This document shows positions 35,836 to 43,664 of a stretch of 64,000 nucleotides of DNA, piece after piece. The notes below the pieces were generated by a model. That model was not told where the DNA came from. It did no database searches and worked only from the letters and a program-made list of their open reading frames with translations. The stretch covers positions 124,001 through 188,000 of the forward strand of contig NZ_CP083564.1 in assembly GCF_025143985.1 (NCBI RefSeq), given 5' to 3'. The translations under genes and the position numbers were made by a program. This DNA comes from Sulfitobacter sp. W027 (GTDB lineage: Bacteria > Pseudomonadota > Alphaproteobacteria > Rhodobacterales > Rhodobacteraceae). Within the stretch, counting starts at the first letter, position 1. Each line of letters begins with the position of its first letter.

Positions 35836-35867
35836 AAAAAAGGGCGCGCAGGTTGCCCCGCGCGCCC
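35836..35867 (-). terminator. Rho-independent terminator of the GABA aminotransferase gene
   Basis: Read on the minus strand, an 8-bp perfect GC stem (35860-35867 with 35842-35849), 10-base loop, runs into a T tract (six or more). It lies 25 bases after the aminotransferase stop codon. Confidence 0.92.
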
Positions 35868-35891
35868 AATCCATTCGGCATGGCCGTTGGT

Positions 35892-37292
35892 TTACTTTTG
35901 CTCTTCGGCGACGGCGGCGGCGACCGCCTCTTCAAAGATCGCCAGACCTTCTTCGACGATGGCGTCGGATGCGGTCAGCGGCACCATGACACGCACGGCG
36001 TTGCCATGCATGCCACAGCTCAGCAGCAGCAGGCCGCGCTTTAGAGCATGGGCAATGACACGTTTGGTGAAATCCGCGTCAGGCTTGGCGCTGTCGAAAT
36101 CGGTCACAAATTCAACGGCGACCATCGCACCAAGGCCACGGATATCCCAGAAACGGAAAGGCGCGGAACGCTCGCCAATCTCGGCAAAGCGGGCTTTGAG
36201 CGTTTCGCCCATCGCGGTCGACCGGGCCAGCAGACCTTCGTCTTCGATCGCTTCAATCGCCGCCAGAGCTGCGGCGCAAGCCACCGGGTTGCCGCCGTAG
36301 GTGCCGCCCAAGCCGCCGGGGGCCATCGCGTCCATCACATCGGCGCGGCCAATCACGCCGGCCAACGGATAGCCGCCCGCCATGGATTTGGCCACGGTGA
36401 TCAGGTCTGGCACGACGCCGGAATGCTCAATTGCGAACCATGTGCCGGTGCGGCCAAAGCCTGCCTGAACTTCGTCAGCGATCAACAGAATGCCGTGCTG
36501 GTCACAGATCGCGCGCAGCTCTAGCATCATGTCGAAGGGCACCGGGGTATAGCCGCCTTCGCCCAAGACCGGCTCGATGATAATCGCGGCCACGCGTTCG
36601 GGCTGGGCATCGGTCAGGAAGAGGTTCTTCAGCCCGGTCAGCGCATCCTGCACGGTGATGCCGTCACGGACCGACGGGAAGGGCGCGCGGAAGACATCCG
36701 CCGGGAAGGGGCCCACGTCTTTTTTGTAGGGCGTGACCTTGCCGGTCATGCCCAGCGTCAGCAGGGTGCGACCATGATAGCCGCCGGTGAAGGCGATGAT
36801 GCCCGGACGGCCGGTCGCGGCGCGGGCGATTTTCACTGCGTTCTCAACGGCTTCGGCACCGGTGGTGACCAGCAGCGTCTTCTTGGGCGCGTCACCGGGG
36901 GCGAGCGCGTTCAGCTTTTCCGCCAGTTCGACGTAAGGGCCGTAGGGCACGACCTGAAAGCTGGTGTGGGTGTAGTGGTCTTCCTGCGCCTTAGCAGCTT
37001 CGACTACTTTCGGGTGGCGATGGCCGGTGTTCAACACGCCGATGCCGCCGACGAAATCGATGTAGCGGTTGCCTTCCACGTCCCACAGCTCGGCATTCTC
37101 TGCGTATTTCGCATAGATCGGCGCGGCAGAGGCAACACCGCGCGGCACGGCGGCGTCGCGGCGGGCGACGAGTTCGGTGTTGGTCTGACCGTTGGATTGA
37201 GTTGCGGGGTTGGCTTCGACTACGGTCATTTGCGGTGCTGCCTTAGCTTTGCCGGCGGACTTCCGGGTCGATTTCTTGGCGGTGCTGGACAT
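35892..37292 (-). CDS. gabT: 4-aminobutyrate--2-oxoglutarate transaminase
   Basis: This class-III PLP aminotransferase transfers the amino group of GABA to 2-oxoglutarate. The 466 residues show the cofactor aspartate D273 in [13 protein letters not shown] and the Schiff-base lysine K302 in [14 protein letters not shown], with [13 protein letters not shown] and GYHGRT upstream. Residues 1-35 are a Lys/Ala/Thr/Ser-rich tail absent from usual GabT; a start at the in-frame ATG at 37229 would remove 21 of them. A divergent XRE-cupin regulator faces it. A similar amine such as 5-aminovalerate remains possible. Confidence 0.93.
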   Translation of the reverse strand: MSSTAKKSTRKSAGKAKAAPQMTVVEANPATQSNGQTNTELVARRDAAVPRGVASAAPIYAKYAENAELWDVEGNRYIDFVGGIGVLNTGHRHPKVVEAAKAQEDHYTHTSFQVVPYGPYVELAEKLNALAPGDAPKKTLLVTTGAEAVENAVKIARAATGRPGIIAFTGGYHGRTLLTLGMTGKVTPYKKDVGPFPADVFRAPFPSVRDGITVQDALTGLKNLFLTDAQPERVAAIIIEPVLGEGGYTPVPFDMMLELRAICDQHGILLIADEVQAGFGRTGTWFAIEHSGVVPDLITVAKSMAGGYPLAGVIGRADVMDAMAPGGLGGTYGGNPVACAAALAAIEAIEDEGLLARSTAMGETLKARFAEIGERSAPFRFWDIRGLGAMVAVEFVTDFDSAKPDADFTKRVIAHALKRGLLLLSCGMHGNAVRVMVPLTASDAIVEEGLAIFEEAVAAAVAEEQK

Positions 37293-37451
37293 GGAACAGA
37301 TACCTTATTGGGAAGAAGGAGGGCTAGTGTGTCAGGTCGTTTAAAAAATCCATATTCTGTTTAATATAATTGTCAATCGCCATCGCAGCCACTATTTAAC
37401 AATTCCCATGAGCATCAGTTGATCCATCGCAATGGCCATCCGGCGAAGGCG

Positions 37452-38027
37452 ATGGCGCCCACAAAGGACAAGTCATTGAACGTCGGCGAAAAACTCAGAG
37501 CGATCCGCAAGAAACATGGGCTATCGCAGCGTGAACTTGCGGCCAAGGCGGGGCTCACTAATGGCACGATATCGCTGATCGAAAAGAACCGGACCAGTCC
37601 GTCTGTCGCCTCGTTAAAAAGCCTATTGGATGCGATTCCCATCAGCATGGCGGAGTTCTTCTCGATCCTTGAAGAAGACGACAGCGCCAAAGTGTTCTAC
37701 CGCGCGCAGGAATTGACCGAGATTTCGCCAAGTCACCAAGGTGGCGTGTCACTGCGTCAACTGGGCAATGCGGCGCATCACGCGCTTCAGGTGCTGCATG
37801 AAACCTACGAGCCCGGCGCGGATACCGGGCCGGAGTTTCTAAGCCACGATGGCGAAGAAGCCGGTGTGGTGGTGCGCGGGAGTATCGAGGTGACGGTCGA
37901 TGGCGCGGTAAGCTTGCTGCAATCCGGGGATGGCTATCTCTTCGACAGCCGTTTACCGCATCGGTTCCGCAATATCAGTGATGAGCTGTGCGAGATCGTC
38001 AGCGCCTGCACACCCCCAAGTTTCTAA
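37452..38027 (+). CDS. XRE-cupin family transcriptional regulator (PuuR-like)
   Basis: The ATG at 37452 gives 191 residues, close to PuuR length; the frame extends to a TTG at 37419. An N-terminal XRE helix-turn-helix (IRKKHGLSQRELAAKAGLTNGTISLIEKNR) is followed by a cupin domain (TGPEFLSHDGEEAGVVVRGSIEVTVDG, then DGYLFDSRLPHRFRN) with likely ligand- or metal-binding histidine and glutamate. PuuR-type proteins repress polyamine and GABA genes. Facing gabT across about 160 bases, it is the likely regulator of that gene. TTTAA-rich repeats occur between them, but I cannot define an operator. Confidence 0.9.
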   Translation: MAPTKDKSLNVGEKLRAIRKKHGLSQRELAAKAGLTNGTISLIEKNRTSPSVASLKSLLDAIPISMAEFFSILEEDDSAKVFYRAQELTEISPSHQGGVSLRQLGNAAHHALQVLHETYEPGADTGPEFLSHDGEEAGVVVRGSIEVTVDGAVSLLQSGDGYLFDSRLPHRFRNISDELCEIVSACTPPSF

Positions 38028-38043
38028 TACCGCCCTTATAAAT

Positions 38044-38080
38044 ATCGACCGCCCCGAGCGTTCTGCTCGGGGCGGTCGAT
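38044..38080. terminator. Very strong convergent hairpin, probable bidirectional terminator
   Basis: A 16-bp perfect stem (38044-38059 with 38065-38080) with a GTTCT loop sits between the ends of the XRE-cupin gene and the 55-residue membrane-protein gene on the opposite strand. No long T tract follows on either strand, only ATATTTATAA on the minus side. Confidence 0.7.
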
Positions 38081-38093
38081 AGGGTGTCAGGTC

Positions 38094-38261
38094 TTAGTAG
38101 TCTGACCGGTAGTTCGACCTCTGGGTCTCCGGTTGCTGCTCGTCGCGCCCGGTACGGTCCTCATCCGGGTGAAGTTCCCTTCTGCCCGTCGTAAGGGCAA
38201 GGATGATGACCGCTGCTAAGGTCAGGATGGTCAGACCGCCGAGAAATAGCTCAGTGGGCAT
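38094..38261 (-). CDS. Small membrane protein (55 residues)
   Basis: A short ORF of 55 residues begins MPTELFLGGLTILTLAAVII and has one hydrophobic helix (about residues 5-25), then a charged, Arg/Glu/Gln-rich tail ending YRSDY. It starts with AAGGA eight bases upstream of the ATG. An EcfG-type promoter (GGAAC-N16-GGTT) lies about 40 bases upstream, so it probably belongs to the general stress response. I do not recognise the family. A single-pass topology with the tail in the cytoplasm is suggested by the basic residues after the helix. The ribosome site, hydrophobic helix and promoter together argue that the gene is real. Confidence 0.75.
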   Translation of the reverse strand: MPTELFLGGLTILTLAAVIILALTTGRRELHPDEDRTGRDEQQPETQRSNYRSDY

Positions 38262-38297
38262 CTCCGTATTCCTTTTTGCACTGCGTTTCAGGTGCTC

Positions 38298-38322
38298 AAC
38301 CGCGCGCGGAGCAAAGGGTTCC
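38298..38322 (-). promoter_or_regulatory. EcfG-type promoter of the small membrane-protein gene
   Basis: On the minus strand GGAAC (38318-38322) and GGTT (38298-38301) are separated by exactly 16 bases, matching the alphaproteobacterial EcfG consensus GGAAC-N16/17-NGTT. The gene starts 37 bases after the -10-like element. The same two-part motif recurs in this window near phyR and near the HdeA-like gene. Confidence 0.75.
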
Positions 38323-38399
38323 GACTAATTTTTCGCTCATGACGAGTCTGTGACACGCAGGCCACGATTCCGGCAAGATTCCGCAGACCGTTTCCCGGG

Positions 38400-40124
38400 T
38401 CAGTAGTCGTAGACGATCTTGCTGTCCTTCGGGACAGGGAAATTTACCCGTATTTGGTATACGTCATCGGTCGTCTCTACCTCCACTTGGCCATTGAGTT
38501 GCCGGGTAAAGGCAAGGATCAGCCGCGAGCCCAGACCGGTGCCTGATTTCACTTCTTCGGGGTTGCCGATGGTGTTGCGCACTTCAAGCATCGCCTGTTC
38601 CGGGCCAGTGTAGATCAGCTTGAGCGAGATAAACCCTTTGCCATGCTCGACCGTAGAGACATATTTCAGCGCATTGGTCAGCGCTTCGGACACCAGCAGG
38701 GTCAATGGAGCGGCATCGTCGGCGTCAATGTCGATCGCCTCAAAAGACTGCTCAACCTTCACGCCAGAGCCTGAGGCAAGCCCCACGGACAGCAGTTGAC
38801 CCACGATCTCGCGCAGCAACTCGCTCGCGTTGACCCGTACAAGATCGTCGTTTTGGTAGAGGTTTTTATGAACAGTGGCGAGGCTAAGGATCCGATCTTG
38901 CAGCCGCCGCAGGACAAAGCGGGCGTCCTCGCTCTTGGCCTGACGGATCTGCATGTTCATGATCGAAGAGATAAGCTGCAGGTTATTTTTAACCCGGTGA
39001 TGAACCTCTTTTAGCAGGATGTTCTTTTGGCGGAGGCTGTCTTCCAGCGTTGCCTCATCTCTCAAAATCGATTCCGCCATACCGACAAAGGCAGATTCCA
39101 TCTCCACCAATTCAGTCGGCACCGAGGGGCCGAGCGTGCCACGGGGCAAGGTGCGGTTCAGCGCGAAGCGGCGCATCTGCCGCCCAAGCTTGCGAATGTG
39201 GTTAATCGCCAACCTGTTCAACGCCCAAAAGGCCACGATAAGGCTCGCCAGCCACATAACGATGGGCAAAAGCGCACTTAGCCGTGTGGAAACGCCGGTA
39301 TCGAGAAAGGGGGTGTTGCTCGGCCAAGCGCTCAGCGCAAAAACAGTGTCGGGCACAATCGGCACGATCGCATAGGCGCGTTCTTGGCCTTCGGAGTTGT
39401 GCGAAAAGAATACGTTCGGCTCTGCGGTGGTCAGCAGCGACAGGGCGACATCGCTGGGATATTCCTTCTTTGCGACTTCCAGTCCATTTTCCGTAGTAAG
39501 GATATGACCCTTTTTGTTGAGGGTCATCATCGCGACGCTGCTGTGCTTTCCCTTCGGCTCGCGGATCGCATTGATCGCATCTTCGGGGATGCTGAGGGCC
39601 ATGAATCCAATTAGCTCGCGCTCTTCATAGACCGGCGCGTTGATCAAGGTGACTACTTGATTGCTAACGGCCCCCTGCAAAACCGGCATCGCCCGGCGCA
39701 CCGGCGCTTTCAGCAATGATTGGAAGTTTTTGTCATCGGAAAAATCATGGTTCTGCCCTGTGGAAGAGCAAGTCATCCGCCCATCAAGGCCGATAAATCC
39801 CACGAGTGAATAGATATCCGAGGCCTGTTTGTACTCCTTCAGAAACGCCGTGCATTCCTCTGGGTTATCCCGCCGCAGGCGCACGATGGAGGTCAAGGCT
39901 TCGGCGGCACCAAAGGCCTCTTGGATCACCCGGCGTTCCGCCGCGGATGCTTGTTCCGTGACGGCGATCAGCGATAGCTCCGCGCTTTGCCGACTTTGAT
40001 CCGCAATCTGCCGTGTCTGTACCACCGCGATCAGCCCGATGGGCAAAAGCGCGAGTGACAGAAACAGCAGAATACGGATCGTCAGCCCACGCATCAGATC
40101 ACCGCTGAAGAAGCCAGATGTCAT
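38400..40124 (-). CDS. HWE/HisKA_2 family sensor histidine kinase
   Basis: The 574-residue protein has two membrane helices (about 17-37 and 284-302) around a large periplasmic sensor region resembling a dCache-type domain, then a HAMP-like linker and a HisKA_2 dimerisation/phosphoacceptor segment LKEVHHRVKNNLQLISSIMN (H375 or H376). A C-terminal ATPase domain shows LLVSEALTNALKYV and GTGLGSRLI. Such kinases feed PhyR in the general stress response. It lies 2 bases after ecfG, so nepR-ecfG-kinase form one operon. The stimulus sensed is unknown. Confidence 0.93.
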   Translation of the reverse strand: MTSGFFSGDLMRGLTIRILLFLSLALLPIGLIAVVQTRQIADQSRQSAELSLIAVTEQASAAERRVIQEAFGAAEALTSIVRLRRDNPEECTAFLKEYKQASDIYSLVGFIGLDGRMTCSSTGQNHDFSDDKNFQSLLKAPVRRAMPVLQGAVSNQVVTLINAPVYEERELIGFMALSIPEDAINAIREPKGKHSSVAMMTLNKKGHILTTENGLEVAKKEYPSDVALSLLTTAEPNVFFSHNSEGQERAYAIVPIVPDTVFALSAWPSNTPFLDTGVSTRLSALLPIVMWLASLIVAFWALNRLAINHIRKLGRQMRRFALNRTLPRGTLGPSVPTELVEMESAFVGMAESILRDEATLEDSLRQKNILLKEVHHRVKNNLQLISSIMNMQIRQAKSEDARFVLRRLQDRILSLATVHKNLYQNDDLVRVNASELLREIVGQLLSVGLASGSGVKVEQSFEAIDIDADDAAPLTLLVSEALTNALKYVSTVEHGKGFISLKLIYTGPEQAMLEVRNTIGNPEEVKSGTGLGSRLILAFTRQLNGQVEVETTDDVYQIRVNFPVPKDSKIVYDY

Positions 40125-40126
40125 AT

Positions 40127-40684
40127 TTAGAAAGAAGAAACTTTTGAGGCGGATAGGACAGACATAGTTGCGTCGTCAGTCATCTCAAGCGATTCATTTT
40201 CATGGTGGCCAAGCAGTTCGGCAAGGCGCGCGCGAGCCCGATTGGTGCGGCTTTTGATGGTGCCAACGGCAACGCCACACATTTCAGCAGCCTCTTCGTA
40301 GGAGAAACCAGAGGCCCCCACAAGAAGCAGCGCTTCGCGTTGCTCATCCTTCAACAGAGCAAGCGCTTTGCGGAAATCGGTCATCTGCATGTGGCCATCG
40401 TGCGCGGGCTTTTCGGCCAAACCGTCCGTCAGAACGCCATCGACATCCGACACTTCGCGTTTGGCTTTGCGGCGCGAGGAATAATAAGTGTTACGCAGGA
40501 TCGTGAAGAGCCACGCACGCATATTGGTGCCAACCTGAAACTTGTCGATATTGGTCCATGCCTTGACCAACGTGTCCTGCACCATGTCGTCTGCCGTTGC
40601 ACCATTGCGGGTCAGGCTGATGGCAAAGGCCCGCATGGCCGGCAGATGTTCTACCAGCTCGTCTCGCGGATCGGGACGGGTCAT
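40127..40684 (-). CDS. ecfG: EcfG general stress response sigma factor
   Basis: The 185-residue ECF sigma factor has region 2 (HLPAMRAFAISLTRNGATADDMVQDTLVKAW) and region 4 (LKDEQREALLLVGASGFSYEEAAEMCGVAVGTIKSR). Members of the EcfG group direct RNA polymerase to GGAAC-N16/17-NGTT promoters under stress. NepR binds it, and phosphorylated PhyR releases it. The ATG overlaps the nepR stop codon by one base (TAATG), which couples both proteins. A C-terminal tail of about 25 residues follows region 4. Confidence 0.95.
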   Translation of the reverse strand: MTRPDPRDELVEHLPAMRAFAISLTRNGATADDMVQDTLVKAWTNIDKFQVGTNMRAWLFTILRNTYYSSRRKAKREVSDVDGVLTDGLAEKPAHDGHMQMTDFRKALALLKDEQREALLLVGASGFSYEEAAEMCGVAVGTIKSRTNRARARLAELLGHHENESLEMTDDATMSVLSASKVSSF

Positions 40685-40854
40685 TATGACGTTCCTTTTT
40701 CTGAATCCTGTTCCTTCAACTTTTGAAGCAGATCCTTGAAACGGTCAGGGATGCCTTCGTCGAGCGTCTCATCGAAGACACGCTTAAGGTTGTCGTCGAT
40801 GACGCGCTCGCGCTCGTCCTTGTTTCCTGAATTCACTAACATCACCTCTGGCAT
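40684..40854 (-). CDS. nepR: NepR anti-sigma factor
   Basis: The likely start is the ATG at 40854 (MPEVMLVNSGNKD), giving 56 residues with the typical NepR core DDNLKRVFDETLDEGIPDRF, a helix that binds EcfG and PhyR. The frame extends 69 bases upstream, but those bases lie in the promoter palindrome and look non-coding. It is the first gene of nepR-ecfG-kinase, divergent from phyR, and overlaps ecfG by one base. The family call rests on the core motif and on the context, both of which are strong. Confidence 0.92.
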   Translation of the reverse strand: MPEVMLVNSGNKDERERVIDDNLKRVFDETLDEGIPDRFKDLLQKLKEQDSEKGTS

Positions 40855-40888
40855 CGTCGTCTCGTTTAAATAATTATGTACGCATACT

Positions 40889-40921
40889 GGAACCAAACAC
40901 AATGTCAGCGTGTTTGGTTCC
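40889..40921. promoter_or_regulatory. Palindromic bidirectional EcfG promoter between nepR and phyR
   Basis: A perfect 12-base inverted repeat (40889-40900 with 40910-40921, 9-base loop) contains GGAAC on each strand. On each strand GGAAC is followed after 17 bases by TGTT, matching the EcfG pattern (plus: GGAAC 40889-40893, TGTT 40911-40914; minus: GGAAC 40917-40921, TGTT 40896-40899). Thus a single palindrome can drive phyR on one side and nepR-ecfG on the other. Confidence 0.8.
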
Positions 40922-40948
40922 AAGAAAAGTAAAAAAGGATTCGACTAG

Positions 40949-41758
40949 ATGAACGATGCGACACAAAAGACCAGCATCAGCGATGAACTGGGAGCCAACA
41001 TCCCCTACCTTCGCCGGTTCGCGCGGGCGATGACAGGCAGCCAAACTAGTGGTGACACATTCGCCGCGGCGGCCCTCGAAGCCATCTTGGTTGATCGCTC
41101 GGTGCTCGACGGAGTAGACACAAAGACGGGTCTTTTCAGAGTTCTATATGGAATTTGGGCCAGCGCAGGCGCCCCTGTGGAAGAAGGTGAAAGCGGTCCC
41201 CGGGCCAAGGCGCAGCGCCATCTTGCCAGCCTGACCAACAACAGCCGCGAAGCGCTCTTGCTGCACACGATCGAAGGGTTTTCCCACGGTGAAATCGCCA
41301 AGATCATCGGTGTTGATGAGGCTGAAGCAGACGAGTTGATCCAGATCGCCCACCGCGAGATGGCCGACAGCACGTCGGGTTCGGTGATGATTATCGAAGA
41401 CGAAGCCATCATCGCAATGGACATTGAATCCATCGTGGCAGAGATGGGCCACCGCGTTACCGGCATCGCCCGCACCCGCGAAGAGGCTGTGAAACTCGGC
41501 AAGGCCGATGTGCCGGACCTTATCCTCGCCGATATTCAGTTGGCCGACAACTCATCGGGTATCGACGCGGTGAACGACCTGCTGAACGAGCTTGGCATGC
41601 GTCCTGTGATCTTTATCACGGCCTTCCCTGAGCGCCTGTTGACCGGCGACAAACCCGAACCCGCCTTCCTGATTTCCAAGCCCTATTCGGTGGACCAGGT
41701 CGTATCGGCAGTTTCGCAAGCGATGTTCTTTTCCTCGACGGAAACGCTCAACGCCTGA
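40949..41758 (+). CDS. phyR: PhyR general stress response regulator
   Basis: The 269 residues join a sigma-like EcfG-mimicking N-terminal domain (about 1-135) to a C-terminal receiver domain (about 145-265) with acidic pair E150/D151, phosphoacceptor D195 in LILADIQL, T224 and K244. Phosphorylation exposes the sigma-like part, which captures NepR and frees EcfG. It faces nepR-ecfG across a palindromic EcfG promoter, and its ribosome site AAAAAAGGA lies 9 bases upstream. The hairpin at 41780 follows the gene. Confidence 0.97.
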   Translation: MNDATQKTSISDELGANIPYLRRFARAMTGSQTSGDTFAAAALEAILVDRSVLDGVDTKTGLFRVLYGIWASAGAPVEEGESGPRAKAQRHLASLTNNSREALLLHTIEGFSHGEIAKIIGVDEAEADELIQIAHREMADSTSGSVMIIEDEAIIAMDIESIVAEMGHRVTGIARTREEAVKLGKADVPDLILADIQLADNSSGIDAVNDLLNELGMRPVIFITAFPERLLTGDKPEPAFLISKPYSVDQVVSAVSQAMFFSSTETLNA

Positions 41759-41779
41759 ACCGGGTTTGAATGACAGAGC

Positions 41780-41813
41780 TCCCTGCGCAGTATTTACGCG
41801 CAGGGAATGTTTT
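41780..41813 (+). terminator. Terminator-like hairpin after phyR
   Basis: A 9-bp stem (41780-41788 with 41798-41806) with a 9-base AT loop is followed by ATGTTTT, a weak T tract. Some readthrough into the DUF883 gene is possible. Confidence 0.65.
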
Positions 41814-41864
41814 GCATCAGACACCCGCGCTGCCTAACATCACACAAACATTCAGGAGGCCCTC

Positions 41865-42170
41865 ATGGCCAAGACTACGACAGCTGCCGCAAAAGAGGTG
41901 ACCATCGACGATCTGTCCAACCAGATCGCGCTCCTCAAAAATGACATCGCATCGCTGACTGAAACTTTGGGCGAATATGGCAAAGCCAAGTCAGAAGAGA
42001 TGCGCGACAACGCCCGCTCGGCGGCCAACGACTTTGCCGAAACCGGACGTGCCAAAGCGATGGAAGCGCAAAAACAGGCCGAAGAGTTTCTGCACGCCCA
42101 GCCCGGCACTGCACTTGGCATTGCAGCGGGACTTGGCTTCCTTGTCGGTATCGTGACGGCACGCCGCTAA
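41865..42170 (+). CDS. DUF883 (ElaB/YqjD-like) membrane-anchored protein
   Basis: The 101-residue protein starts with an amphipathic and coiled-coil segment (about 12-75, including NQIALLKNDIASLTETLGEY) and ends in a hydrophobic helix with the family's GTALGIAAGLGFLVGIVTARR C-terminus. E. coli ElaB/YqjD relatives sit on the inner membrane and associate with ribosomes in stationary phase or stress. It follows phyR and precedes a holin-X-like gene by one base, so the two are cotranscribed. GGAGG precedes the ATG. Confidence 0.93.
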   Translation: MAKTTTAAAKEVTIDDLSNQIALLKNDIASLTETLGEYGKAKSEEMRDNARSAANDFAETGRAKAMEAQKQAEEFLHAQPGTALGIAAGLGFLVGIVTARR

Positions 42171-42171
42171 G

Positions 42172-42522
42172 ATGCTTACATCGGTGATGCAACATCTGCG
42201 CGGGTCCGTGCGGCGCGCGGTCCGCACCGCTATGCTGAGTGCCGGCGCTGCGATCTTTTTGCTAATAGGTCTGCTGTTCCTGACCCTCGCAGCTTGGCTT
42301 TACCTCATCACCGTGACCACAACACTTACTGCCGCGCTGATCCTCGGCGCGGCTTACTTTGGCGGTGGGTTTCTCATGCTCGCTCTGGCCGGCTCTGACG
42401 GCAGCACCGCGCGTCAGGCGCCCCAGCAAGAACAGCCAACCTCAGCCGAACATGACGGGCTCAAAAATTTGGTTATGGCATTTCTGGCTGGCATAACTGC
42501 CGGTCAGAAAGCGCGGCGTTAA
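42172..42522 (+). CDS. Phage-holin-family-like (holin-X/DUF1469) membrane protein
   Basis: The 116-residue protein has two hydrophobic helices (about 22-50 and 52-73) followed by a soluble Gln/Ala-rich tail, matching the family annotated as phage holin or actinobacterial holin-X, often paired with DUF883 genes. No phage gene is near, so this is a cell-envelope protein of the stress island, not a prophage holin. It begins one base after the DUF883 stop. Its last 50 bases overlap the convergent receiver-like gene. Confidence 0.85.
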   Translation: MLTSVMQHLRGSVRRAVRTAMLSAGAAIFLLIGLLFLTLAAWLYLITVTTTLTAALILGAAYFGGGFLMLALAGSDGSTARQAPQQEQPTSAEHDGLKNLVMAFLAGITAGQKARR

Positions 42523-42844
42523 CAGCGTTCAACAAGGTGCTGCTGGAAAAAGGGCGGGTAATGAACCTCAGCCCTTTCTCTGTATCGGTCAAACGGGGCT
42601 TATCGCTCATGATACAGATCACCGGAAACCACACCTGTAAATTGCGCAACTCTGGCAAATACTGATGAAACTGTTCCTGCCTTAGCGACAGGACCGCGAG
42701 CCGAGTATCGCTGATGTTCTCTACCAGTTTGCTGACGTCGAATGCCTCCAAAACGTCAATTTGCGATTGCGGAAAGGCGTTAGAAAGCGTTTCATTTATG
42801 TCTGAACAGACCAACGGGTCCGGTTCGTAGATCAAGATCGACAT
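42473..42844 (-). CDS. Receiver-like protein without phosphoacceptor
   Basis: The 123-residue protein starts MSILIYEPDPLVCSDINETL, as a CheY-type receiver would, with a C-terminal GLRFITRPFSSSTLLNAVNAAL helix resembling the KPF motif of receivers (here RPF). However, the strand that should carry the phosphoacceptor reads TRLAVLSLRQEQF without an aspartate, so it is probably a degenerate, non-phosphorylated pseudo-receiver. It is divergent from the Crp-like gene across 88 bases and overlaps the holin-like gene by 50 bases at its tail. The role is unknown. Confidence 0.7.
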   Translation of the reverse strand: MSILIYEPDPLVCSDINETLSNAFPQSQIDVLEAFDVSKLVENISDTRLAVLSLRQEQFHQYLPELRNLQVWFPVICIMSDKPRLTDTEKGLRFITRPFSSSTLLNAVNAALSDRQLCQPEMP

Positions 42845-42932
42845 GGTCTTCCCCCGGTGAGCAAAAGCCTGTTTTTACGGGCGGTATCATAGGGGTGCAT
42901 TAAACTAAGACATAAGAGGGCAACTTTTCCTG

Positions 42933-43661
42933 ATGACGACACAATGCCGCTATTGCCCCCTTCAACGCAAAGATGCCTTCCTGCCGATGTCGAAAGAAGA
43001 GTTGAGCTTTATGGAGAAGTTCAAGTCTGGCGAATTGACGGTTGAGCCGGGCACACCGATCCTGCTTGAGGGCTCAAATTCGCCGCAGCTTTACACGGCG
43101 CTGACCGGGATGGGCATCCGCGACAAAACGCTGGAGAACGGCAATCGGCAGGTCATCAGCTTTGTCTTCCCCGGTGATTTTATCGGCTTGCAGGCAGGCA
43201 TCATGGGCGAGATGGGCCATTCGGTCGAGGCCCGGACTCACATGCGCCTTTGTGTGTTCAACCGCAGTGAGTTTTGGAATTTCTTTAAGTCCCACCCCGA
43301 ACGCGCCTTCGACATCACGTGGCTTGCCGCCATCGAAGAGCATTTCATGGGCGAAGTCCTCGCCACGATCGGCCAGCGCACTGCGATACAGGCCATCGCT
43401 TGGGCGATGGTCAAGATATTCGAACGGGGCCAATCGCTGGGCATGGTCACCCACAACCAGATGCCGTTGCCCTACTCGCAACGGGATCTTGCCGACGCTC
43501 TTGGCCTGTCAGTGGTCCATACGAATAAAACGCTCAGCGCTTTGAAGGAGCGGCAGTTGCTTTCATGGTCCGACAGGGTGCTTCAGATCAACAACCTCGC
43601 CGCCTTAGCAAAAGTGGGCATGACCACACTCGAGGGCCGCCAAAAGCGCCCCCTGCTGTAG
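42933..43661 (+). CDS. Crp/Fnr family transcriptional regulator
   Basis: The 242-residue protein has a cyclic-nucleotide-binding-type beta barrel (about 30-130) and a C-terminal winged helix-turn-helix (LPYSQRDLADALGLSVVHTNKTLSALKER). Its N-terminus shows CRYCP (C5, C8), with no full set of four cysteines as in FNR, so oxygen sensing by an iron-sulfur cluster is not supported; a single CxxC may bind a metal or sense redox. The position at the edge of the stress island suggests a stress-related role, which is inference. No Crp/Fnr box is visible upstream. Confidence 0.9.
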   Translation: MTTQCRYCPLQRKDAFLPMSKEELSFMEKFKSGELTVEPGTPILLEGSNSPQLYTALTGMGIRDKTLENGNRQVISFVFPGDFIGLQAGIMGEMGHSVEARTHMRLCVFNRSEFWNFFKSHPERAFDITWLAAIEEHFMGEVLATIGQRTAIQAIAWAMVKIFERGQSLGMVTHNQMPLPYSQRDLADALGLSVVHTNKTLSALKERQLLSWSDRVLQINNLAALAKVGMTTLEGRQKRPLL

Positions 43662-43664
43662 CGG

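Noticed and set aside
42172..42522. Phage holin annotation as a sign of prophage
   Set aside because: No other phage gene occurs nearby and the family is common next to DUF883 genes in cellular stress loci.
42933..43661. FNR-type oxygen sensor
   Set aside because: Only one CxxC pair is present at the N-terminus, so the four cysteines of an FNR cluster are missing.
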